Assembly (NCBI GenBank): GCA_017745235.1 | Contig: JAGHZU010000002.1 | Coordinates: forward strand, 248,001-312,000 | Source of the DNA: Caulobacter sp. | GTDB lineage: Bacteria; Pseudomonadota; Alphaproteobacteria; Caulobacterales; Caulobacteraceae | Length of the DNA stretch: 64,000 nucleotides | Reading direction: 5' to 3' | Part shown: positions 1-9,191 of the stretch, one piece after another | Layout: every line of letters begins with the position of its first letter | Numbering within the stretch: the stretch's first letter is position 1 | Translations under genes and position numbers: made by a program | The notes under the pieces: model-generated | Database searches by the model: none | What the model was told of the DNA's origin: nothing | What the model saw: only the letters and a program-made list of their open reading frames with translations

Positions 1-469
1 GACCGGCGACACGTTCAAGAGCGTGGCTGGCGGCTTCCTCGTGCAATCGCGCGACGACGCCCGCATCAAGGCTTCGGACCTGAAGATCGTCACCCAGCGC
101 CAGCCAACCGACGAGGAGGTGCGCGACATGTTGTTCGCCTTCACCGTGGGCAAGCACGTGAAGTCCAACGCGATCGTCTACGCCCGCGCGGGCCAGACCC
201 TGGGCGTCGGCGCCGGCCAGATGAACCGCAAGGACAGCGCCCGCATCGCGGCGCTTCGCGCCGCCGATTTCGGTCTCGATCTCCGTGGGTGCGCCTGCGC
301 TTCGGAAGCCTTCTTCCCGTTCGCCGACGGCCTCATCCAGGCGGCGGAGGCCGGCGCCACGGCCATCATCCAGCCGGGCGGCTCCATGCGCGACCCCGAG
401 GTGATCGAGGCGGCCGACAAGCTGGGCCTCACCATGGCCTTCACCGGCGTGCGCGTGTTCCGCCACTAG
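1..469 (+). CDS. purH: PurH, C-terminal part (AICAR formyltransferase / IMP cyclohydrolase)
   Basis: This is the last 156 codons of purH; the gene enters from outside the window and reads in frame from base 2. PurH carries out the last two steps of IMP synthesis in the cytoplasm: formylation of AICAR with 10-formyl-tetrahydrofolate, then ring closure. The visible part lies in the formyltransferase domain. It holds the family stretch [20 protein letters not shown] with the Lys-Ser-Asn-Ala-Ile folate-site block, then [10 protein letters not shown] and [11 protein letters not shown], and the usual short end after GVRVFRH. The stop is at 467-469. The next gene starts 11 bases later on the same strand, so the two may share a transcript. 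Confidence 0.96.
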   Translation, partial: TGDTFKSVAGGFLVQSRDDARIKASDLKIVTQRQPTDEEVRDMLFAFTVGKHVKSNAIVYARAGQTLGVGAGQMNRKDSARIAALRAADFGLDLRGCACASEAFFPFADGLIQAAEAGATAIIQPGGSMRDPEVIEAADKLGLTMAFTGVRVFRH

Positions 470-479
470 GGAGCCTCGC

Positions 480-1253
480 ATGCCCGCCGCTGGCCTCAAG
501 GCCCTGGACTGGGGCGCCGAAGTCGCCAAGGCCTCGAAGGTGTTCAAGCCTTGGGGGCCGGGCCCCTTTCCGGTAGCGCTGATCCTGCATGGCTGCGGCG
601 GCAAGACCCCGTTCCTGGAGGACTACGCCCGGGTCGCCGTCGAGTCGGGTTGGGCGGCCGTGGTGGTCGACTCCTTCGCTCCGCGGGGCATCTCTCCGCT
701 GGCCGCCAAGCTCTTGGTCTGCACCGGCGCGCGCCTGCACGGCCTGCGCCGGTCGGGCGACATCTTCGCGATGATCGAATGGCTGCGCACCCAGGACTGG
801 GCCGACGCCGGGCGGGTGCTCCTGGCCGGCTGGAGCCATGGAGGCTGGGCGATCATGGACGGCTACGCCATCGGGACCAACGCCGCCCGCGCCACAGGTG
901 TCGCCGACGCCGACCCCGCCGCCCTGCGCGCGGCGGTCAAGGGCGCGTTCCTGGTCTATCCGTTCGCCTACTTCCCCTCCCTGACCAGCAATCGGGGCTG
1001 GGGACAGAACGCCCCGCCGGTGTTCGCCGTGCTGGGCGGCAAGGATCAGGTGGTGGGCTGGAAGCATCCCCAAAGGGCGCTGGACCGGCTGGTCGCCGAC
1101 GGGGTGGCGGTCGAGACCGTGTTCCACGCCGACGCCACCCACGCCTTCGACGACGATCACGCCAACGATCCGCGCGCCCGCTACCGGCCCGACCTGTTCG
1201 CGCGGGTGAAGGCCGACCTGGCCTCGGCTCTCGAGAGGGCCGCCAGGGCCTAG
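480..1253 (+). CDS. Dienelactone hydrolase family alpha/beta hydrolase
   Basis: A 257-residue cytosolic alpha/beta hydrolase with no signal peptide. The nucleophile elbow is Gly117-Trp-Ser119-His-Gly121, so the nucleophile is serine, whereas classical dienelactone hydrolase uses cysteine. An oxyanion-type LHGCGG lies at about residues 36-41. The likely acid is the Asp in GGKDQVVG and the likely base is the His in ADATHAF near the C-terminus. The length fits the family. The ATG starts 11 bases after the purH stop, so it may be co-transcribed with it, although no purine role is implied. The substrate cannot be read from the sequence; a small ester or lactone is the family expectation. Confidence 0.85.
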   Translation: MPAAGLKALDWGAEVAKASKVFKPWGPGPFPVALILHGCGGKTPFLEDYARVAVESGWAAVVVDSFAPRGISPLAAKLLVCTGARLHGLRRSGDIFAMIEWLRTQDWADAGRVLLAGWSHGGWAIMDGYAIGTNAARATGVADADPAALRAAVKGAFLVYPFAYFPSLTSNRGWGQNAPPVFAVLGGKDQVVGWKHPQRALDRLVADGVAVETVFHADATHAFDDDHANDPRARYRPDLFARVKADLASALERAARA

Positions 1254-1380
1254 CACGCGGACTCGGCTGGGTTGCGGCGGTGCTCGAGCCCTCGCTCCTC
1301 GTCATCTCGGAAGCCTCGCAGGGCTGTTCGGGCCCCAGGGCCGCCGCATCGCATGCCCCTGGTCCCGACTCTGCGATCCG

Positions 1381-2604
1381 CTACGCGGCCAAGGCGGTCT
1401 CGGTCACCGGCTGGCGGCGCAAGGGCATCGGGCCGCGATAGGCTAGCCGCCACAGCCACTCCAGCGGCCCCATGGTGAAGCGCGCCATCCACCAGTGCGA
1501 CCACAGGATCTGCAGGGTCCAGATCGCCACCACGATCCCGGCCAGGGCCGGGCGATCCAGCTTGCCATAGAGGCCCGGCCCGCGTCCTCCGTAGGCGATG
1601 GCGGTCATCAGGATCGACTGGGTCAGGTAGTTGGTGAAGGCCATCTGTCCCACCGGCGCCAGAACGGCGGGAATGGCCCGCCAGACCCTGGCTCGCGCCG
1701 CCATCACCATCAGGCCGGCATAGCCCAGGCTGACCACCGGCGCAGTGGCGCTCTGCAGCCAGCGCGCCAGGTTGCGCACGGGATGAGCATGGTCGGGCAG
1801 GATCACGTACAGCGCTTCGGCCATGGCCACCACGGCCAGCGCGCCCAGGCCCGCCCCGATCAGGCCGCGATAGACACCGTCCGACGCCTTGCCGGTCAGG
1901 ACGCCCAGCTTGTAGAGCCCCATGCCCATCAGCATCAGCGACAGCACCAGCAAGGGCCACGAAGGCGGCCAGGTGGTGAAGCTGCCCCGGACGAAATCGG
2001 CGTAGTCATGGGCGTTCTGGGTCAGGGACTGCATGAAGCTTCCGCCGTACTGAGCAGCGGCGGCCTGGTTCTCGGCCATGAACCTGGCCATGACCTGGGG
2101 CGGCGGCCCCGCCATGCCCTTGCCGGCCCCCTGCAGGATTTTGAAGGCGGTCCAGGCCGAAAGGGCCACGTGCAGGCCGATGCCCGCCTGCAGCAGCCGC
2201 TTGGGCGACCAGCTCCGGGCCCACATCGCCACCAGCCCCACGATCGCATAGGTGTGCAGCACGTCGCCCTGCCAGATGACGAAGCCGTGGAATAGGCCGA
2301 TGGCCAGCATGCTGACCAGACGCAGGATCAGGATCCGCGTGCGGTCGCGATCGTCGCCCTCGCCGCCGACCAGCAGCATCGACACCCCGAACAGCATCGA
2401 GAACATCGTGTAGAACTTCTGCTGGAAGAACATCTGGGTCGTCAGCCAGACCGCCGACGAAGCCGGGTCATGGCCCAGCGGCCATAACGTCAGGCTCATG
2501 GCCACGCCCTCCGGCGCGAAGGCGATCGGGATGTTGCAGAGGAAGATGCCCAGCACGGCCAAGCCGCGCAGCGAATCCAGCAGAACGATGCGGTCTTTGG
2601 CCAT
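1381..2604 (-). CDS. DUF418 domain-containing multi-pass membrane protein
   Basis: A 407-residue inner-membrane protein with about nine to ten hydrophobic segments. It opens with the signature RIVLLDSLRGLAVLGIFLCN seen in the YeiB/DUF418 family and has a MFSMLFG stretch near residue 73. The C-terminal third (GQMAFTNYLTQS, then WWMARFTMGPLEWLWR) is the DUF418 domain proper. Start: ATG at 2604 preceded by GGGGAGA at good spacing; the same frame stays open far upstream but that is antisense to another gene. It is the last gene of a minus-strand series behind gdhZ and the MFS gene, 62 bases after the MFS stop. Family function is unproven; a transport or acyl-transfer role is often assumed. Confidence 0.88.
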   Translation of the reverse strand: MAKDRIVLLDSLRGLAVLGIFLCNIPIAFAPEGVAMSLTLWPLGHDPASSAVWLTTQMFFQQKFYTMFSMLFGVSMLLVGGEGDDRDRTRILILRLVSMLAIGLFHGFVIWQGDVLHTYAIVGLVAMWARSWSPKRLLQAGIGLHVALSAWTAFKILQGAGKGMAGPPPQVMARFMAENQAAAAQYGGSFMQSLTQNAHDYADFVRGSFTTWPPSWPLLVLSLMLMGMGLYKLGVLTGKASDGVYRGLIGAGLGALAVVAMAEALYVILPDHAHPVRNLARWLQSATAPVVSLGYAGLMVMAARARVWRAIPAVLAPVGQMAFTNYLTQSILMTAIAYGGRGPGLYGKLDRPALAGIVVAIWTLQILWSHWWMARFTMGPLEWLWRLAYRGPMPLRRQPVTETALAA

Positions 2605-2666
2605 GACGCTTCTCCCCGACACAGAAGCCGATCCTGCGTCGTGTCGCGCCGACGCACAACCCAGGG

Positions 2667-3986
2667 TCAGCTCGCGTCGGGTCCTTTGCGCGGCACGCCA
2701 AGCAGGACCAGGGCCCCGGCGACCATGAAGACGGCCGAGACCGCCACCGCCACGCGCTGGTCGCCGACCAGCCGGGTGCCGATGGCCACGCCCAGCGGGG
2801 CCAGGAAGGCCGTGGCCTTGCCTGACAGGGCGTAGAGGCCGAACCAGCGACCGCTCTCGCCGGCCGGAGCCAGTTCGGCCATCCAGGCCCGCAGACTGGC
2901 CTGGACCGGCCCGAAGGTCAGGCCCACGAACAGGGCGAAGCCCAGGAACATCCGTTCGGGCAGGCTGGCGTAGAGAGCCTGCCCGGCGACGGGCGGCGCG
3001 ACCGGCAGCACGAAGAACAGCGTGTCGCGCCCCACGCAGCCCACGCCCAGGGCGCCGAACAGCACCACGGCCGCGGCGATCAGCACCGTCTTCTTCGAGC
3101 CGATCTTCTGGTCGACCAGGCCGCCGACGAAGGCGCCGATCCCGGCTGCGACCGACAGGGTGATGGCGTAGACGCCCAGCTGGGTCGTGGTCCAGCCGAA
3201 CAGGCCCGCCGCCAGCACGCCGCCGAACGCGATGAAGCTGGAAATGCCGTCGCCGATCAGCATCCGCCCGATCAGGAAGCGCGCCATCCAGGGTCGCTGG
3301 GGCAGCGAGCGGATCGTGGCCCACAGTTCGGCGAGAGGCTTTTTGTCGCCGATCGCCGGCGGCTGAGGCGCGGTCAGCACCAGGGGCCAGGCGAACAGCA
3401 GGAACCAGATCGCCACCAGCGGACCCACCATGCGGTCGGGCTCGTGCGTGGCCTTGGACAGGCCCAGCAGGGGAACCTCGGGAAGCGAGAAACCCAGCAG
3501 CACCACGAACAACGAGATCAGCGCCCCGACATAGGCCAGGGCCCAGGCCGAACCCGACAGACGTCCCACCTGGCCGGGTTTGGCCACCAGGGGCAGCAGG
3601 GCGTTCGTCACCGACGACGACAGCTCGGCCGCCACGCCCGCCACGACCAGACAGGCCAGGATCGGCAGGATGCGGCCCTCGGCGCCGGGAGTGGCGAACC
3701 AAAGGGCCGCGCTGGCCAGGACGAACGGGACGGCCAGGCCCGCCAGCCAGGCGCGCGGATTGCGTCGGGCGTCGACGGCCGCGCCCACCATCGGGCTGAA
3801 GATGGCGATCAGCAGACCCGAAACCGTGCCGGCGTAGCCCAGCAGGGTCTGGCCGCGCGCCGCGTCGCCGACGAAGCCGGCGGCGAAATAGGGCGTGAAG
3901 ATGAAGGTGGCGATCAGCGCCCAATAGGGCTGCTGCGCCCACTCATAGAGCGCCCAAGCCGCTCGCTGGCGATCGCCTCGATCCAT
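2667..3986 (-). CDS. MFS transporter, Atg22/UMF1-like
   Basis: A 439-residue, roughly 12-segment major facilitator. The N-terminus, RAAWALYEWAQQPYWALI, matches the Trp-Ala-x-Tyr-Asp/Glu-Trp-Ala signature of the Atg22-like branch, known in fungi for vacuolar amino-acid efflux and in bacteria for uncharacterised permeases. The second half begins around RPWMARFLIGRML. I place the start at ATG 3986, which has a G-rich ribosome site eight bases upstream; a GTG 18 bases further up (4004) has none. The gene lies 74 bases after gdhZ on the same strand. Location next to glutamate dehydrogenase would suit an amino-acid or metabolite exporter, but this is only inference. Confidence 0.85.
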   Translation of the reverse strand: MDRGDRQRAAWALYEWAQQPYWALIATFIFTPYFAAGFVGDAARGQTLLGYAGTVSGLLIAIFSPMVGAAVDARRNPRAWLAGLAVPFVLASAALWFATPGAEGRILPILACLVVAGVAAELSSSVTNALLPLVAKPGQVGRLSGSAWALAYVGALISLFVVLLGFSLPEVPLLGLSKATHEPDRMVGPLVAIWFLLFAWPLVLTAPQPPAIGDKKPLAELWATIRSLPQRPWMARFLIGRMLIGDGISSFIAFGGVLAAGLFGWTTTQLGVYAITLSVAAGIGAFVGGLVDQKIGSKKTVLIAAAVVLFGALGVGCVGRDTLFFVLPVAPPVAGQALYASLPERMFLGFALFVGLTFGPVQASLRAWMAELAPAGESGRWFGLYALSGKATAFLAPLGVAIGTRLVGDQRVAVAVSAVFMVAGALVLLGVPRKGPDAS

Positions 3987-4018
3987 GAACACGCCCCCAT
4001 CCACTGGAGACGCTTATA

Positions 4019-4060
4019 CACGGATCGGGGACGCGCGCGTGCGCGCCCCCTTTTTCGCGA
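4019..4060. terminator. GC-rich hairpin with T5 tail on the plus strand
   Basis: Immediately beyond the gdhZ stop there is a hairpin (4027-4050, GGGG-A-CGCGC against GCGCG-CCCC) and a TTTTT run at 4051-4055. GATCG and CGATC flank it. The hairpin can serve gdhZ transcripts, but the T-run that completes an intrinsic terminator is on the plus strand, where no gene ends. See findings. Confidence 0.4.
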
Positions 4061-7000
4061 TCAGCCGTTGGCCAGACCGCGGAGTGCGGCGTTGGCGATG
4101 GTCAGCTTGGCGAAGGTCCAGCCGCCGCCGGCTTGCTCGACGTCCTCGACCGTGCGCTTGGCGGCGCGGACCGTGTCGGCGCGCAGAGCGGTCCACGAGG
4201 CGACCGCGGCCTTGGCCGAGACCTCGTCGTCGCCCGCCTGGGCGTTGGCGGCGAACTTCAGCACCGTCTGGGTGATGGCGGTCTGCTCGGCCAGCATGTC
4301 CTCGATCAGGCGACGCACGGCCAGGCGCTCGAAGGCGTCGCCGCCGACGAACGAGCCCGCCGCCGAACGCAGCCGGTCGAAGCCCAGGGCCGCGCCCACC
4401 TGGTGGTAGAGGCGCGCGACGTTCTCGACCGACCAGCTGGAGGCGTTGCCCAGGTCGACCAGGTCGGCCGCCGTGGTCACCGGCTGCAGGGCGGCCACGG
4501 CCAGGGCCAGGGCTTCCAGCGCGCCGTCGGCGACATAGGCCTTGGCCCGCTTGGCCACGGCCTTCTGCTCGAACGGCGACAGGATCTCCACGCCCAGGGC
4601 CGACAGCGACTTCACAGACGGACCGTAGGCGTCGACCAGTTGCTTGACCGTCGACTTGTCCTTGAACGCCCGGCGGGCCAGCCAGAAGGTCAGGCTGCGC
4701 AGGGCGTAGGCCAGGGCCTTGTAGAGGGCCAGCTGGCCGCCGGCGGAGGCCTTGCCGTCCAGGGCCGAGACCTGGTCCCACAGGGCGTCGACGCCCAGGA
4801 TTTCCCGTGCGGCGGCGAAGGCCACCACCAGGGCGCCGGTGTCGCAGCCCGCCGCCGCCTTGAGGCGGCTGGGGAAGGTCGGACCGCACATGTTGATCAT
4901 CTGGTTGTCGATGACCGTGGCGATGATCTCGCGCTTGAGGCGGTGGCGCTGCATCTCGCCGGCGTACTTGGCCATGGCGGGCGGGAAGTAGCCTTTCAGG
5001 GTCGCTTCGAACCAGGGATCGTCCGGCGCCGTGGAGGCGACGATGTCGTCGAACAGGTCGATCTTGCCGTAGGCCAGCAGCACGGCCAGTTCCGGCCGGG
5101 TCAGGGCCTTTCCGGCCTGGACGCGCTCGCTCAGGGCCGCGGCCTCGGGCAGGCCCTCGACCTTGCGGTCCAGGCGTCCCTTGGCTTCAAGTTCCGCCAT
5201 GAACCGGGCGTGCGAATCCGCCTCGGAAAGCGCGTCGCTCTCCATCAGCGACAAGGCCAGGGTCTGATCGTAGTTATCGGCCAGGACGTGCTGGGCCACG
5301 TCGTCGGTCATGGTCGGCAGCAGGGCGTTGCGCGCCTCGCGGGTCATCTCGCCCGACCGCTCGAGAATACCGGTCAGGATCTTGATGTTGACCTCGTGGT
5401 CGGAGCTGTCGACCCCGGCCGAATTGTCGATGGCGTCGGTGTTGATGTGGCCGCCGGCCCCTCCGGCGCCAACTTGAGCGAATTCGATTCGGCCCGCCTG
5501 GGTGGCGCCGAGGTTGGCGCCCTCGCCCACCACCTTGACCCGCAGGTCCGCGCCGTTGACGCGGATGGCGTCGTTGGCCTTGTCGCCCGCGTCGGCCTGG
5601 CTTTCCCACCGAGCCTTCACATAGTTGCCGATGCCGCCGAAGTAGAGCAGCTCGGCCCGGGCCTTGAGGATCGCCGTCAGCAGCTCGTTGGGCGTGACGC
5701 TCTCGGCCTTCAGGTCCAGCATGGCCCGCACCTCGGGCGACAGCGGGATCTGCTTGAGCGTGCGCGGGAAGACGCCGCCGCCCTTGGAGATCAGGGCCTT
5801 GTCATAGTCATCCCACGACGAGCGCGGCAGCTTGAACATGCGCGAACGCTCTTCCCACGACCTGGCCGGATCCGGATCGGGATCGAGGAAGATGTGCCGG
5901 TGGTCGAAGGCGGCCAGCAGTCTGGTCTGCTTGGACAGCAGCATGCCGTTGCCGAACACGTCGCCCGACATGTCGCCCACGCCCACCACGGTGAACGGCT
6001 CGGACTGGATATCCTTGCCCAGCTCGCGGAAATGGCGCTTGACCGCTTCCCAGGCGCCGCGGGCGGTGATGCCCATCACCTTGTGGTCGTAGCCGACCGA
6101 GCCGCCGGAAGCGAAAGCGTCGCCCAGCCAGAAGCCGTAGGATTCGGCCACGCCGTTGGCGATGTCGGAGAAGGTGGCCGTGCCCTTGTCGGCGGCGACG
6201 ACCAGGTAGGGGTCCTCGCCGTCATGGGCGACCACGGCCGGCGGCGGCACGATCCGGTTGTCGGCGTCGATGTTGTCGGTGATGTCCAGCAGGCCCGACA
6301 GGAAGGTCTTGTAGGCGCGGATCGCCTCAGCCTGGATGGCGTCGCGATCGCCGCCGCGCGGCAGCTGCTTGGGATAAAAGCCGCCCTTCGAGCCGACCGG
6401 CACGATGACGGCGTTCTTGACCTGCTGGGCCTTCACCAGGCCCAGCACCTCGGTCCGAAAGTCGTCGCGACGGTCCGACCAGCGCAGGCCGCCGCGCGCG
6501 ACGGGGCCGAAGCGCAGGTGCACGCCCTCGACGTGCGGGGCCGAGACGTAGATCTCGCGGTAGGGTTTGGGCGCGGGCAGGTCGTCCAGCTCGCGCGAGG
6601 CGATCTTGTAGCTGATGTAGGGCTTGGGCTCGCCGTCGGGGCCCGTCTGGTAGAAGTTGGTCCGCTGGATCGCCCCCACCAAGGCGGCGATGCGGCGCAG
6701 GACGCGGTCGGCGTCCAGGCTCTCGACCGCCTGCAGGGCCTCGACGATACGGGCCTCGACGGCCTTGGCCTGCTCGGCGCGGGCCGAAAGGTCGGCGCGG
6801 ACGGCCGGGTCGAACTTGATTTTGAACAGGTCCAGGATCAGGCGGGTGACGCCCGGATTGTCGGACAGGGCCTGCTCCTGCACCCCCTGGCTGGGGTCCA
6901 GGCCGGTCTGCTGGCGATAGCGGGCCAGCGCCCGGACCAGGGCGGCCTCGCGCCAGCCCACGCCCAGCTCTAGCACCAGGCGGTTGAAGCCGTCGCTCTC

Positions 7001-8902
7001 GGCGCGGCCGGACCAGATCGCCACGAAGGCGGCTTCGAAGGCCAGCTTCACGTCGTCGAACGTCAGATGCTCGCCGCGCTCGTCGCGCAGGGTGAACTCG
7101 TGGACCCAGACCTTGGAGATTCCCTTGGGCGAGACCTTGAAGCCGTCTTCGATCAGAGCCTTGAGGCCCATATGCTCGAGGATGGGCAGCACATCGGCCA
7201 GGGGCGCGGCGGCGCCGGGACGATAGAGCTTGAAGCGGAAGGTCAGGGCGTCGTCGCCGGCCCGGCGGAAAGCGCGCACGCGCACCGGCTCGCCGTCGGC
7301 CAGATCGTCGATCACGGCGATGTCGGCCAGGGCCTCGGCGGCGTCGTACTGGTCGCGATACCCGGGCGGGAAGGCGCCGGCGTAACGGGCCAGGGTCTCG
7401 GCCACCCGACCGGGCGCGCCGCCGTCGCGGACGGCCGCCTCGAACCGGTCGTCCCAGGTGCGGGCCGTCTCGGCGACGGCGACCTCGAGCGCGGCGAGGT
7501 CCGGCTCGCCATGGCGGCCGGGGGTCACGCCGATCACGTAGTGCACGCGGGCGAGGGGCGCGTCAGAGAAACTGGGATAGTAGGCCGAGACGCGGCCCTC
7601 ATAGGCCTTGGCCAGCAGGTCGCCGGCCCGCTCGCGCACGCCGCTGTCGTAGCGCTCGCGCGGCACGAACATCAGCACCGAGATGAAGCGGTCGAACGGG
7701 TCGCGACGGGCGAACAGGCGCACGCGGGGACGGTCGTAGAGGTGCAGCACCCCCATGGCCATCGCCAGCAACTCCTCCTCCGGGATCTGGAACAGCTCGT
7801 CGCGCGGCCAGGTCTCCAGGATGTTGCGCAGACGCTTGCCGCTGTGGCTGTCGGGGTCCTTGCCGGCCTCGCGGAGGACGTGCTCGACCTTGCGGCGGAT
7901 CACCGGCACCTCGTGGGCCGGGGTCTCGTAGGCCTCGGCGGTGAACAGGCCCACGAAGCGGACTTCGCCCGAGGGCTTGCCGTCAGGGCCGTACCGGCGC
8001 ACCCCGACATAGTCCATGTAGCCGCGGCGGTGGACCTTGGAGCGCAGGTTCGACTTGGCCACCACCAGGGGCGCGCCCAGCAGCAGGTGGTCGCGGACCT
8101 GGGGCGACAGGATCGCCGGCTCGCTTTCCCGCCGCAGCACGGTCTTGGTCTGGTCGCGCAGGACGCCAAGGCTGCCTTCGGGCTGGTACAGCGGCTCCTC
8201 GGCCGCGTAGCCGCCGTCGCTGGTGCGGGGATAGTCGTAGACCCGCGCGCCGAGGAAGACGAAGCGGTCGCCCTCCAGCCAGTTCAGGAACGCCAGGCCT
8301 TCGGCCCGTTCGGCTTCCGAGATCGGTGCGGGCGAGCCGGCCAGTTCCTCGATCGTGCGGCGGATCAGACCCTTCATGGCGTCGAAGTCGTCGACCGCCA
8401 GGTGGACGTCGGCCAGGGCCTCGCGCACGGCCTCGATCAGGGCGGCCTCCCGATCCTCGCCGACGGGAGCCAGGTAGACCTGGATCATCGAGCGGCGACC
8501 GGCGGGGGTGTCCACCACGGGGTGGAACATGGCGCGGACTGAGAAGCCCTGCTCGGCGATCGCGCCCATGATGCTGTCGACCAGGAAGGGGCGGTCGGGC
8601 TGGACGATCTCCAGCAGGTCGCTCTTCAGGTCGGTTCCATCGGCGCGGCGGGCGCGGCGCACGCGCACGGCCAGCGGGCCGACGGCGTCCTGGCCATAGG
8701 TCCAGAAGTCCACAAGGGCATGGGCGACGTCGGCGGGGTCGAGGCCGGGCAGTTCCTCGGCGGACCAGTCTTCCTGAACCGCGGCGACGAACTGGGCGGG
8801 GGATCCGGTCAGCGCCTCCTGACCCAGCGCCGCTCTGAAGGCGTCAACGACTCCTTCCGGTTGAGCTTTCGTCGCCTTGGGGTCAAGTTTTCCACCGACC
8901 AT
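4061..8902 (-). CDS. gdhZ: NAD-specific glutamate dehydrogenase, large (180 kDa) class
   Basis: A 1613-residue enzyme of the Bac_GDH family (usual length 1550-1620) that deaminates glutamate to 2-oxoglutarate with NAD. The N-terminal half is regulatory, with ACT-like folds (for example RPFLVDSIMGAIAEQGFSV near residue 100). The catalytic part starts around residue 780: HLRFGPVARGGLRWSDR, then VGSKGGFYPK with the substrate-binding lysine, and VGVGDMSGDVFGNGML for the nucleotide fold. ATG 8902 follows GAGGAA at ideal distance. In Caulobacter crescentus GdhZ is reported to link glutamate metabolism to FtsZ-ring disassembly; that role is inferred here from homology. It appears to head a minus-strand series with the MFS and DUF418 genes, behind its own promoter at 8930-8957. 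Confidence 0.97.
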   Translation of the reverse strand: MVGGKLDPKATKAQPEGVVDAFRAALGQEALTGSPAQFVAAVQEDWSAEELPGLDPADVAHALVDFWTYGQDAVGPLAVRVRRARRADGTDLKSDLLEIVQPDRPFLVDSIMGAIAEQGFSVRAMFHPVVDTPAGRRSMIQVYLAPVGEDREAALIEAVREALADVHLAVDDFDAMKGLIRRTIEELAGSPAPISEAERAEGLAFLNWLEGDRFVFLGARVYDYPRTSDGGYAAEEPLYQPEGSLGVLRDQTKTVLRRESEPAILSPQVRDHLLLGAPLVVAKSNLRSKVHRRGYMDYVGVRRYGPDGKPSGEVRFVGLFTAEAYETPAHEVPVIRRKVEHVLREAGKDPDSHSGKRLRNILETWPRDELFQIPEEELLAMAMGVLHLYDRPRVRLFARRDPFDRFISVLMFVPRERYDSGVRERAGDLLAKAYEGRVSAYYPSFSDAPLARVHYVIGVTPGRHGEPDLAALEVAVAETARTWDDRFEAAVRDGGAPGRVAETLARYAGAFPPGYRDQYDAAEALADIAVIDDLADGEPVRVRAFRRAGDDALTFRFKLYRPGAAAPLADVLPILEHMGLKALIEDGFKVSPKGISKVWVHEFTLRDERGEHLTFDDVKLAFEAAFVAIWSGRAESDGFNRLVLELGVGWREAALVRALARYRQQTGLDPSQGVQEQALSDNPGVTRLILDLFKIKFDPAVRADLSARAEQAKAVEARIVEALQAVESLDADRVLRRIAALVGAIQRTNFYQTGPDGEPKPYISYKIASRELDDLPAPKPYREIYVSAPHVEGVHLRFGPVARGGLRWSDRRDDFRTEVLGLVKAQQVKNAVIVPVGSKGGFYPKQLPRGGDRDAIQAEAIRAYKTFLSGLLDITDNIDADNRIVPPPAVVAHDGEDPYLVVAADKGTATFSDIANGVAESYGFWLGDAFASGGSVGYDHKVMGITARGAWEAVKRHFRELGKDIQSEPFTVVGVGDMSGDVFGNGMLLSKQTRLLAAFDHRHIFLDPDPDPARSWEERSRMFKLPRSSWDDYDKALISKGGGVFPRTLKQIPLSPEVRAMLDLKAESVTPNELLTAILKARAELLYFGGIGNYVKARWESQADAGDKANDAIRVNGADLRVKVVGEGANLGATQAGRIEFAQVGAGGAGGHINTDAIDNSAGVDSSDHEVNIKILTGILERSGEMTREARNALLPTMTDDVAQHVLADNYDQTLALSLMESDALSEADSHARFMAELEAKGRLDRKVEGLPEAAALSERVQAGKALTRPELAVLLAYGKIDLFDDIVASTAPDDPWFEATLKGYFPPAMAKYAGEMQRHRLKREIIATVIDNQMINMCGPTFPSRLKAAAGCDTGALVVAFAAAREILGVDALWDQVSALDGKASAGGQLALYKALAYALRSLTFWLARRAFKDKSTVKQLVDAYGPSVKSLSALGVEILSPFEQKAVAKRAKAYVADGALEALALAVAALQPVTTAADLVDLGNASSWSVENVARLYHQVGAALGFDRLRSAAGSFVGGDAFERLAVRRLIEDMLAEQTAITQTVLKFAANAQAGDDEVSAKAAVASWTALRADTVRAAKRTVEDVEQAGGGWTFAKLTIANAALRGLANG

Positions 8903-8929
8903 CGTATTTCCTCGCGAATTTTTGGCGAC

Positions 8930-8957
8930 AAACTAGCCCTTCCCGCCTCGGTTTCAA
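8930..8957 (-). promoter_or_regulatory. Likely housekeeping promoter of gdhZ
   Basis: Read on the minus strand, TTGAAAC (8957-8951) is followed after 13 bases by GCTAGTTT (8937-8930). This fits the Caulobacter sigma-70 pattern TTGACGS, 10-14 bases, GCTANAWC with few mismatches. It would place transcription start about 20 bases before the gdhZ ATG, giving a short leader. It also means the structured element at 9037-9161 lies upstream of the promoter and not in the gdhZ leader. Confidence 0.6.
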
Positions 8958-9036
8958 CCGCTGCGGGGAAACTAAACAAGATTTTGCCGAACATTCGTAA
9001 GAGGTCGAATTTCATGCCCGCAGGCCGGACACGGAA

Positions 9037-9161
9037 GCGCCGCCGGTTGGGGGGAAACCGGCGGCGCGAGCCCGCCTTGGGGGGAGGGCGGGCGGGTTCC
9101 GCGTCGGACACACCGAAAGCCGGTCTGTGTCCTGCGGTGTCGGCGGAGGGGGGCTGCCGAC
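9037..9161 (+). ncRNA. Candidate small RNA: stem-loops with six-G loops
   Basis: The gap between gdhZ and the AI-2E gene holds four stems in 125 bases. Stem A is a perfect 12-bp repeat (9037-9048 with 9056-9067) around a loop with GGGGGG. Stem B is 7 bp (9070-9076 with 9087-9093), loop TTGGGGGGAG. Stem C is 7 bp (9106-9112 with 9126-9132) with an inner CCG/CGG. Stem D is 6 bp (9139-9144 with 9156-9161), loop again with GGGGGG. No long reading frame fits. A weak plus-strand promoter may exist (TTGCCG at 8984, GAATTT at 9007). No T-run terminator is visible, and the strand is uncertain: read on the minus strand the loops are C-rich instead. Confidence 0.42.
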
Positions 9162-9191
9162 AAGACCTAGATAGGAAGCCCGCCACGGATG

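Noticed and set aside
1381..3942. A single 853-codon frame suggesting a fusion of the DUF418 protein with something upstream
   Set aside because: Only the part from ATG 2604 is protein-like. The upstream part is the wrong frame of the MFS gene, and ATG 2604 has its own ribosome site.
4133..6973. A 946-codon open frame on the plus strand opposite gdhZ
   Set aside because: It is exactly antisense to conserved catalytic sequence of gdhZ, is rich in Gly/Gln/His/Val/Arg as expected from reversed GC-rich codons, and has no ribosome site or known motif.
9037..9161. The stem-loops as an intrinsic terminator of the AI-2E gene
   Set aside because: None of the stems is followed by a T-run on the minus strand, and four stems over 125 bases are more than a terminator needs. 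Partial termination cannot be excluded.
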